NCBI GenBank assembly: GCA_007126175.1
Contig: SLBU01000137.1
Location: 1-5,169 of the forward strand
DNA from: Kiritimatiellia bacterium
Lineage (GTDB): Bacteria; Verrucomicrobiota; Kiritimatiellia; UBA8416
Reading direction: 5' to 3'
DNA length: 5,169 nt
Of the stretch, positions 1 to 5,169 are shown one piece after another. Each line of letters begins with the position of its first letter. Positions within the stretch are counted from its first letter, which is position 1. The notes under the pieces were generated by a model. That model was given only the letters and a program-made list of their open reading frames with translations, searched no databases and was not told the origin of the DNA. A program made the position numbers and the translations under genes.

Positions 1-1
1 C

Positions 2-1111
2 TTGGCTTTGATTGCGGAGATGACGGCGTTGGACGGGACGTTGCAGTTTGTGATCAGCACTACGACATCTACGGGCTATACCCTCCTGGAAGAGCGTAAG
101 CGGGCGCAAGATGTGCTGATCTATTATCCGCTTGATTTTCCGTGGATTGTGGCGCGTGTCCTGCGGAAAGTGCAGCCGCAGGCATTTGTGTTGCTGGAGT
201 GTGAGTTATGGCCGAACCTGCTGCGTGCCTTGGCACGCCGTGCGGTGCCGGTGTGGGTCGTCAATGGTCGGATTTCGGCGCGTTCCTTTCGCGGGTATCG
301 TAAAGTGGCCGTATTTTTTCGGCGCGCAGCGGCGTTGGTGACGGCATTTCTGGTGCAGACCGAGGAAGATGCGTTACGTCTTGGTGCCTTGGGCGCGGCG
401 CGGGTGCAGGTGCTGGGATCGGCCAAATTTGATCTGCCGTTGCCGGATGCGGCGGCCCGGGAGCATGCTTGTGAGGTGGTGCAGGAGGCCGGGATGGATC
501 CAGCGGGTCGGTTTTGGGTGATGGGGTCCACCTGGCCGGGGGAAGAGGCGGGGCTGCTGGAGGTGTTCGGGCGATTGCGCAAGAAATGTCCGGAGCTGCA
601 AGCGATTCTGGTGCCGCGCCATGCTGAGCGGGGGGATGCCGTGGAAAGTCTGCTGCAGGCGAGTGGGCTCCCGTATGTCCGGCGGACGGCGATGGGCGCG
701 CAGCCATCCGAAAGGGGCGCAATCTCGCCCCCTGCTGTTTTGCTTGCGGATACAACGGGGGAGCTGGCGGGCTATTATAGGCTCGCGGATTTTGTTTTTG
801 TCGGCAAGAGCATGGCGGGCAACCATGGGGGGCAGAATCCTGTGGAACCCGCCGCACTCGGAAAGGCCGTGGTAACAGGCGAGAATATGGAGAATTTTCC
901 GGGTGTGATGGCGGATTTGCGTGCGGCTAGCGCGATTTTGCAGGTGTCTGACTTTACTGAATTGGGACGGATCTGTGAGAAATTGCTTTTGGATCGGGTA
1001 TATTGTACCGCTATTGGGGCGCGTGCTGCCGCGTTGGTGGCGTCGCGCCGCGGTGTGATGCACAAAAGTGCTGGTGTAATTCTGGCGCATCTTGCCGAAG
1101 CGCAGCGTTGA
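2..1111 (+). CDS. waaA: 3-deoxy-D-manno-octulosonic acid (Kdo) transferase, 5'-truncated by the window
   Basis: Transfers Kdo from CMP-Kdo to lipid A precursor at the inner membrane, the step that begins the lipopolysaccharide core (GT-B fold, family GT30). The visible 369 residues line up with E. coli WaaA from about its residue 62 to the end. Landmarks, numbered from the first codon in the window, are TTTSTG 20-25, PLDFP 43-47, ECELWPN 66-72, STWPGEE 176-182, the VPRHAER nucleotide-sugar motif 204-210, and HGGQNPVEPA 275-284, the family's C-terminal donor-binding signature. The N-terminal membrane anchor and the catalytic glutamate of the 'VGE' motif lie just upstream of the window, so the TTG at base 2 is an internal leucine, not a start. 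The frame is intact to the TGA at 1109-1111. Whether it adds one or several Kdo residues cannot be told. The family call is firm. Confidence 0.93.
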   Translation: MALIAEMTALDGTLQFVISTTTSTGYTLLEERKRAQDVLIYYPLDFPWIVARVLRKVQPQAFVLLECELWPNLLRALARRAVPVWVVNGRISARSFRGYRKVAVFFRRAAALVTAFLVQTEEDALRLGALGAARVQVLGSAKFDLPLPDAAAREHACEVVQEAGMDPAGRFWVMGSTWPGEEAGLLEVFGRLRKKCPELQAILVPRHAERGDAVESLLQASGLPYVRRTAMGAQPSERGAISPPAVLLADTTGELAGYYRLADFVFVGKSMAGNHGGQNPVEPAALGKAVVTGENMENFPGVMADLRAASAILQVSDFTELGRICEKLLLDRVYCTAIGARAAALVASRRGVMHKSAGVILAHLAEAQR

Positions 1112-1135
1112 CTCATGACAGGGATCAGGTAGACT
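1108..1135 (+). promoter_or_regulatory. Possible sigma70-type promoter for purD
   Basis: TTGACT (1108-1113, five of six matches to the -35 consensus, overlapping the waaA stop codon) is followed after 16 bases by TAGACT (1130-1135, four of six matches to the -10 consensus). A transcript would start near 1142, leaving a leader of under 20 bases before the purD start. No purine operator or riboswitch fits in the space. The match may be chance, because purD could equally be read through from waaA. Confidence 0.3.
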
Positions 1136-1147
1136 GCGAACTTTTTC

Positions 1148-1153
1148 AGGAGG
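1148..1153 (+). promoter_or_regulatory. purD ribosome binding site
   Basis: A perfect AGGAGG ends six bases before the ATG at 1160. It is the best Shine-Dalgarno sequence I noticed in the window and fixes the purD start. Confidence 0.85.
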
Positions 1154-1159
1154 GGATCA

Positions 1160-2443
1160 ATGAAGGTACTTGTGGTTGGTGGTGGGGGGCGTGAGCACGC
1201 GTTGGCTTGGAAGTTATCGCAGGACAGATGTGCGCCCACGCTTTTTTGTGCACCGGGGAATGCCGGAACCGCAGGGTTGGGGACGAATCTTCCCATTGCA
1301 GCCGATGCTATCGAGGCACTGGTGGATTGGGCCAAGGTGGAGCGCCCGGACCTCACGGTGATTGGTCCGGAGGCACCCCTTTGTGGCGGTTTGGCCGACT
1401 TGTTGGAAGCAGAGGGATTGCGGGTGTTTGGGCCGAACCGGTTGGCCGCCCAACTGGAGGGCAGCAAGGTTTTTGCGAAGGAGGTCATGGAGGCGGCAGG
1501 TGTTCCGACGGCGCGTGCGGCCACCTTCACCGATCCCGTGGCAGCGAAGGCCTATGTGCGGCAGGAAGGTGCACCAATTGTTGTAAAGGCCGAAGGGCTG
1601 GCCGCAGGCAAGGGGGTTACGGTTTGCGAGAGTGTTGCGCAAGCGGAGGCGGCGATTGATGCAGCAATGTGTGCGCGTGTATTTGGTGCGGCCGGTGCTC
1701 GGGTTCTGATTGAGGAATGCCTGGTGGGGCCGGAGGCCTCGATTCTGGCGCTCGTGGATGGGGAACATTGTGTGTTGTTGGCTTCGTCCCAGGATCATAA
1801 GCGTGCGCATGATGGGGATTGCGGTCCGAACACGGGGGGGATGGGGGCGTATTCGCCTGCCCCCGTTGTTACGGACGAACTCTGGCCCATGATTCAGGAG
1901 CAGGTTTTTACACGTACACTGGTGGAGTTGCAAAAGCGCGGCATCACGTTTAAGGGCGTCTTGTACGCAGGTTTGATGTTGACGCCCGCAGGGCCGAAGG
2001 TGCTGGAATTCAATACGCGTTTCGGGGATCCGGAAACGCAAGTGATCTTGCCGCGTCTGGACGTGGATTTGCTCCCGTTGTTTGATGCCTGTATCGATGG
2101 TACGCTATCGGCTTCCATGCTGGCGTGGAAACCGGATGCCTGTGTGACGGTTGTGATGGCAGCGGGCGGGTATCCGGGCGCTTATGCCAAGGGTGCGGTG
2201 ATTCAAGGTCTGGAGGAAGCAGGGCAGGTTGCGGGGGTAACGGTGTTTCATGCGGGAACGAGTTTGGATGGGGGCGCGGTAGTGACGGGGGGCGGTCGTG
2301 TGCTGGCTGTGACGGCCCTCGGGCGTCAACTGCCCGAGGCGATTGAGCGGGCCTATGCCGGTATCGACTGCATCGGCTTTGCGGGCGGCTGGTGCAGGCG
2401 TGACATCGCGGCCAAGGCCGTAGCCACCCAGGGAGATGTTTGA
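1160..2443 (+). CDS. purD: Phosphoribosylamine-glycine ligase (GAR synthetase)
   Basis: Catalyses ATP + glycine + 5-phosphoribosylamine to glycinamide ribonucleotide, the second step of de novo purine synthesis, in the cytoplasm. The 427 residues are the normal length for the stand-alone bacterial enzyme. Visible in order are the N-terminal glycine-rich motif GGGGREHALA (7-16), GPEAPL and the GSKVFAK segment, the ATP-grasp motif VVKAEGLAAGKGV (141-153), KRAHDGDCGPNTGGMGAY (214-231), the metal/ATP-binding LEFNTRFGDPETQ (282-294), and the C-terminal GGWCRRDIA typical of the family. All expected motifs are intact. The start is set by AGGAGG six bases upstream. The gene ends in TGATG, overlapping the next start, so the two are probably co-translated. 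There is no fusion to purM or purN as seen in eukaryotes. I see no sign of damage. Confidence 0.97.
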   Translation: MKVLVVGGGGREHALAWKLSQDRCAPTLFCAPGNAGTAGLGTNLPIAADAIEALVDWAKVERPDLTVIGPEAPLCGGLADLLEAEGLRVFGPNRLAAQLEGSKVFAKEVMEAAGVPTARAATFTDPVAAKAYVRQEGAPIVVKAEGLAAGKGVTVCESVAQAEAAIDAAMCARVFGAAGARVLIEECLVGPEASILALVDGEHCVLLASSQDHKRAHDGDCGPNTGGMGAYSPAPVVTDELWPMIQEQVFTRTLVELQKRGITFKGVLYAGLMLTPAGPKVLEFNTRFGDPETQVILPRLDVDLLPLFDACIDGTLSASMLAWKPDACVTVVMAAGGYPGAYAKGAVIQGLEEAGQVAGVTVFHAGTSLDGGAVVTGGGRVLAVTALGRQLPEAIERAYAGIDCIGFAGGWCRRDIAAKAVATQGDV

Positions 2444-2445
2444 TG
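2431..2445 (+). promoter_or_regulatory. Ribosome binding site and stop/start overlap coupling purD to the phosphatase gene
   Basis: GGGAG (2431-2435) lies seven bases before the ATG at 2443, inside the last codons of purD. The purD stop TGA (2441-2443) shares its final A with this ATG. The spacing favours ATG 2443 over the in-frame TTG at 2440. The overlap suggests translational coupling. Confidence 0.75.
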
Positions 2446-2907
2446 CAAGACTTGGTATTTGTGTGTACCGGCAATATTTGCCGTAGTCCGATGGCGGAGT
2501 GCCTGTTTCGGGACTTGGTCAAGGATACGCATCCGGATTGGAGGATTTCGTCGGCTGGTGTTGCAGCGAGCTATGGGGTGCCGGCGAGCCGCTATGCGGT
2601 TCAGGCGCTGGCGGAACGCGGCCTGGATTTGAAGGGGCACCGGAGCCAGCCGGTGATTCCACAGATGGCGGCAACGGCCCGTCTTTTTGTGGTGATGACC
2701 AGTGGACATCAAGCCTACTTGCGGGATATGTATCCAGCAAGTGTGGACAAGACGGAACTGCTGTTGCGATTCAAGCCGAATGCCCAGGAAACCGATTTGC
2801 TGGATCCTATCGGATTGTCGATGGATGTGTATCGGTATGTACGCGATGAGATCACGGATGCCTTGGCGGGATTGGCCCAATCTTTGGATAGATACAAGGC
2901 CCCTTGA
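2443..2907 (+). CDS. Low-molecular-weight protein tyrosine phosphatase
   Basis: Cytoplasmic cysteine-dependent phosphatase of the LMW-PTP family (Wzb/Etp/PtpA/YwlE group), 154 residues, the usual size. The P-loop C8-T-G-N-I-C-R14-S15 (CX5RS) stands at the extreme N-terminus as the family requires. The general-acid aspartate is D121 in LLDPIG (D121-P122). The SAG motif followed by the 'GHRSQP' segment is also typical. Ile12 in the P-loop is the residue type found in tyrosine phosphatases; the arginine phosphatase YwlE of Bacillus has Thr there, so tyrosine specificity is the better guess. The target cannot be read from sequence. Nearby waaA might suggest envelope polysaccharide control, but the position directly before rpiB-glyA parallels ywlE in Bacillus, so this may be inherited gene order rather than a functional link. 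Confidence 0.94.
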   Translation: MQDLVFVCTGNICRSPMAECLFRDLVKDTHPDWRISSAGVAASYGVPASRYAVQALAERGLDLKGHRSQPVIPQMAATARLFVVMTSGHQAYLRDMYPASVDKTELLLRFKPNAQETDLLDPIGLSMDVYRYVRDEITDALAGLAQSLDRYKAP

Positions 2908-2928
2908 ATGGGGCTGTCACGAGCGAGG

Positions 2929-2935
2929 AAAGGAG
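2929..2935 (+). promoter_or_regulatory. Ribosome binding site that decides the rpiB-glyA start
   Basis: AAAGGAG ends eight bases before the ATG at 2944. The upstream in-frame ATG at 2908 has no Shine-Dalgarno sequence at suitable distance and would add 12 residues before the beta strand that opens RpiB proteins. Start 2944 is therefore preferred. Confidence 0.75.
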
Positions 2936-2943
2936 CGTGGAGG

Positions 2944-4638
2944 ATGCGAGTTGGAATTGGTGCAGACCACGGTGGCGTTGCCTTAAAGGCAGCATTGATT
3001 GATTGTCTACAGGCGGAGCAGATTGCGGTGGTGGATTATGGCAGCCGTTCTGCGGATGGTTCTGTCGATTATACGGATTATGCCGGGCTCGTTGCAAATG
3101 GCATCGATCGCGGGGATGTGGATGAAGGGATTCTGGTCTGTACGACGGGAATCGGTATGTCGATGGCGGCGAACCGTTATCCGTTTGTGCGTGCGGCTTT
3201 GTGCACCACGCCACATATGGCTGCTATGGCGCGCCAGCACAATGATGCCAATATTCTGATTTTTGGTGCGGAACATACGGATACGGACAGTGCCATCGAA
3301 ATTTTGAAGACTTGGTTGGCGGAGACCTTCACGGGGGCGGAACGGCATAGCCGTCGTCTGGAAAAGCAGACACGTTTTGCGGCTTTTGCCGTGGACACGG
3401 ATTCGATCCGGGCTGTTGATCCGTCCGTGTACGATAATATTCGTCTGGAGGCCGAGCGCCAACGCAAGACGCTGAATTTGATTGCATCGGAAAATGGTGT
3501 GAGTCGTGCGGTTCGGCAGGCGCAGGGTTCGATCATGACCAACAAGTATGCAGAGGGCTACCCTGGCAAGCGGTGGTATAGTGGTTGTGACTTTGTCGAT
3601 GCAGTGGAAACCTTGGCGATAGATCGGGCGTGCGTGCTTTTTGGTTCTGAACATGCGAACGTGCAACCGCATTGTGGCAGTTCGGCTAATATGGCGGTGT
3701 ATCATGCCATGTTGCAACCAGGTGATACGATTCTGGCGATGGATTTGGCGCATGGGGGGCATTTGACCCATGGCTCGCCGGTAAACTTCAGTGGGATGCT
3801 GTATCATGTGGTACCGTATGGTGTATCGCGCGAGACCGGGTTGATTGATTTTGATGCGGTGGCGCGTTTAGCCCGGGAGCATAAGCCGAAACTGATTGTT
3901 GCAGGTGCCAGTGCCTATTCCCGTGTGCTTCCATTTGAGCGCTTCCGTGAGATTGCCGATGGGGTGGGGGCCCAGGTTCTGGTGGACATGGCGCACATTG
4001 CCGGTTTGGTGGCGGGCGGCGTACATCCGAGCCCGGTGCCGCATGCGGAGTTTGTGACGACGACAACACACAAGACCTTGCGGGGGCCCCGCAGTGGGAT
4101 GGTGCTTTGCCGGGGGGCCTATGGTGCCGCGATCGACAAGGCGGTCTTTCCGGGCCTGCAAGGGGGGCCGCTCGAGCATGTGATTGCGGCCAAGGCGATT
4201 TGCTTTCACGAGGCGCAGCAGCCTTCGTTCAAGACCTATGCCGCGAACATTGTGGCCAATGCGAAGCGCATGGCGGAAACATTCATGGAGCAGGGGTTGA
4301 CGTTGGTTTCTGGTGGCACGGACAACCACCTGATGCTGGTCGATGTCGGGGCAGCCGGTAGTACGGGTAAGGCGGTTTCACAGGCCTTGGATCAGGCGGG
4401 TATTATCGTGAATAAGAATGCCATTCCCTTTGACACGCGTAGTCCCTTTGTTACATCGGGCATTCGTATCGGGACGCCAGGGGTGACCGCGCGGGGCATG
4501 GGCACCGCCGAGATGACGCAGATTGCGAACTGGATCAGTGCGGTTGTGCGTGCTCCTGAGGATGAAAAGCTGTTGGTTCGGATTCGTGGGGAAGTCGAAG
4601 AGCTTTGTTTGCAATTTCCCGCCATGCAGGAAGCCTAG
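2944..4638 (+). CDS. rpiB-glyA: Fused ribose-5-phosphate isomerase B - serine hydroxymethyltransferase
   Basis: One uninterrupted 564-residue frame carries two complete enzymes. Residues 1 to about 145 are RpiB (ribulose 5-phosphate to ribose 5-phosphate): GADHGG 6-11, Cys66 at the E. coli catalytic position, His99 in RQHND, and phosphate-binding Arg134 and Arg138. Residues from about 155 to 564 are serine hydroxymethyltransferase (serine + tetrahydrofolate to glycine + 5,10-methylene-tetrahydrofolate, PLP-dependent): ASEN with Glu183, [11 protein letters not shown] 200-210 including catalytic Glu204, His273 stacking on PLP, Asp348, Schiff-base Lys377 in TTTTHKTL, and substrate-carboxylate Arg508 in SGIRIGTP. 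Both active sites look functional. Two substitutions stand out: Thr67 after the RpiB cysteine, where the family usually has Gly, and Cys244 in the PLP-phosphate loop, where E. coli has Ser97. No in-frame ATG occurs between codons 95 and 198, so GlyA is unlikely to be made separately. The gene starts 36 bases after the phosphatase stop. Confidence 0.95.
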   Translation: MRVGIGADHGGVALKAALIDCLQAEQIAVVDYGSRSADGSVDYTDYAGLVANGIDRGDVDEGILVCTTGIGMSMAANRYPFVRAALCTTPHMAAMARQHNDANILIFGAEHTDTDSAIEILKTWLAETFTGAERHSRRLEKQTRFAAFAVDTDSIRAVDPSVYDNIRLEAERQRKTLNLIASENGVSRAVRQAQGSIMTNKYAEGYPGKRWYSGCDFVDAVETLAIDRACVLFGSEHANVQPHCGSSANMAVYHAMLQPGDTILAMDLAHGGHLTHGSPVNFSGMLYHVVPYGVSRETGLIDFDAVARLAREHKPKLIVAGASAYSRVLPFERFREIADGVGAQVLVDMAHIAGLVAGGVHPSPVPHAEFVTTTTHKTLRGPRSGMVLCRGAYGAAIDKAVFPGLQGGPLEHVIAAKAICFHEAQQPSFKTYAANIVANAKRMAETFMEQGLTLVSGGTDNHLMLVDVGAAGSTGKAVSQALDQAGIIVNKNAIPFDTRSPFVTSGIRIGTPGVTARGMGTAEMTQIANWISAVVRAPEDEKLLVRIRGEVEELCLQFPAMQEA

Positions 4639-4670
4639 CAGCTCGGCGCGCGTGGTATGCGGCGCTGGAG

Positions 4671-4675
4671 AGGAG
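4671..4675 (+). promoter_or_regulatory. Ribosome binding site for the GTG-started metallophosphatase gene
   Basis: AGGAG, within GGAGAGGAG (4667-4675), ends six bases before GTG 4682. An in-frame TAG at 4676-4678 excludes any start further upstream in this frame, so the GTG is well supported. Confidence 0.8.
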
Positions 4676-4681
4676 TAGTCG

Positions 4682-5169
4682 GTGGGTCTTGGTATACACA
4701 AGAAAAGCGGGCGCACGATTATCATTGGCGATGTGCACGGCTGCCACCTGGAATTGGCACAACTGCTGCGTGAAGCGCATGTGGTGCCCGGGCGTGATCG
4801 CGTGATTTTTATTGGGGATCTGATTAATAAGGGGCCTGATTCTCGGCGCGTTTGGGATTTGTTCTGTGCCGTGCAGGCAGAATCGATCATGGGAAATCAT
4901 GAATGGAGCATGCTGCATCTTCTCGATGACGCAGGCAACAAGCATGCGAAATATCGCGATCGGTTTGCCAAGGATTTTGGTACGTCCTTGGCGGAGTTTG
5001 TGGAGGATGTGCGCAAGTGGCCACAGTGGCTGGATCTGGGGGATTATCTACTGGTGCACGCCGGGGTGGTTCCGGGGCAGCACCCGCAGGATACGGATCC
5101 TTGGGTCTTGACCACGATTCGCACCTGGGATGGATCGGGGGCGGATCTACTCAATCCTGCCAATCCGCC
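4682..5169 (+). CDS. PPP-family / ApaH-like metallophosphatase, 3'-truncated by the window
   Basis: The first 162 codons of a calcineurin-like, two-metal phosphoesterase of the PPP superfamily, still open at the window end. All N-terminal signature motifs are present in order: GDVHGC 16-21, GDLINKGPDS 45-54, GNHE 71-74 and LLVHAGVVPG 123-132. The aspartates, asparagine and histidines of these motifs coordinate the metals. The second motif, GDxxxKGP rather than the GDxVDRG of PP1/PP2A-type enzymes, points to the ApaH-like branch. Possible substrates are diadenosine polyphosphates, other nucleotide polyphosphates or phosphoproteins; the sequence does not decide. The start is GTG 4682, and ATG-based reading misses this gene. 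It follows the fusion gene by 43 bases without a visible terminator, so it is probably co-transcribed. The C-terminal metal-ligand histidine (GHW/GHT region) lies beyond the window. Confidence 0.87.
   Translation, partial: MGLGIHKKSGRTIIIGDVHGCHLELAQLLREAHVVPGRDRVIFIGDLINKGPDSRRVWDLFCAVQAESIMGNHEWSMLHLLDDAGNKHAKYRDRFAKDFGTSLAEFVEDVRKWPQWLDLGDYLLVHAGVVPGQHPQDTDPWVLTTIRTWDGSGADLLNPANP

Noticed and set aside
1112..1159. Riboswitch or purine operator upstream of purD.
   Set aside because: The gap is only 48 bases and contains no hairpin or purine-riboswitch core that I can recognise.
2908..2943. ATG at 2908 as the start of the RpiB-GlyA fusion.
   Set aside because: It follows the phosphatase stop directly, has no Shine-Dalgarno sequence, and adds a 12-residue basic tail before the conserved RpiB opening strand. 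ATG 2944 has AAAGGAG eight bases upstream.
3370..3537. Internal start giving free GlyA from the fusion gene.
   Set aside because: There is no in-frame ATG between codons 95 and 198. The GTG codons at 150 and 162 lack a Shine-Dalgarno sequence, and starting at ATG 198 would remove the essential SEN motif.
374..3807. Long open frames on the minus strand (for example 374-1090, 775-1530, 1214-2041, 3007-3807).
   Set aside because: Each lies opposite a clearly identified enzyme gene, their translations show no recognisable domain, and they are low-complexity in Arg, Pro and His. They are the expected mirror of G-rich coding sequence.
4639..4681. GC-rich gap after glyA as a transcription terminator.
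   Set aside because: Only a four-base CAGC/GCTG stem pairs, with poor pairing inside it, and no T-run follows. Most of the gap is ribosome binding sequence for the next gene.
4605..5111. Small + strand frames at 4605-4805 and 4866-5111.
   Set aside because: They overlap the metallophosphatase frame starting at GTG 4682, which carries four conserved motifs in order. The small frames encode nothing recognisable.

Overview
The window is a tightly packed, one-directional stretch of housekeeping genes from a Gram-negative bacterium. A Kdo transferase gene (waaA) means the organism makes lipopolysaccharide. Base composition is about 56% G+C in three 60-base lines counted by hand, with a marked excess of G over C on the + strand. 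The form of the Kdo transferase motif (HGGQNPVEPA) and the ribose-5-phosphate isomerase B / serine hydroxymethyltransferase fusion make me lean towards the PVC superphylum (Verrucomicrobiota, Kiritimatiellota or Lentisphaerota). That placement is an impression from recalled sequences, not a demonstrated assignment.

Layout, all on the + strand: (1) the 3' part of waaA, cut by the window start at about the 61st residue; (2) a complete purD after a 48-base gap that holds a strong ribosome binding site and a possible sigma70-type promoter; (3) a complete low-molecular-weight protein tyrosine phosphatase gene, translationally coupled to purD by a TGATG overlap; (4) a single 564-codon reading frame fusing ribose-5-phosphate isomerase B (RpiB) to serine hydroxymethyltransferase (GlyA); (5) the 5' part of a PPP/ApaH-like metallophosphatase gene with a GTG start, running off the window end. 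No gap between genes exceeds 50 bases. I see no rRNA or tRNA gene, mobile element, CRISPR array or convincing terminator.

The genes fit together metabolically. PurD joins glycine to 5-phosphoribosylamine, the second step of purine synthesis. The fusion protein would supply both sides of that reaction: RpiB makes ribose 5-phosphate (to PRPP, then phosphoribosylamine), and GlyA makes glycine plus the one-carbon folate used later in the pathway. The order phosphatase - rpiB - glyA also matches the ywlE - ywlF(rpiB) - (ywlG) - glyA order known from Bacillus, so the fusion probably arose by joining genes already adjacent. The fusion is the most noteworthy feature. Apart from it the region looks like core genome rather than an accessory island.
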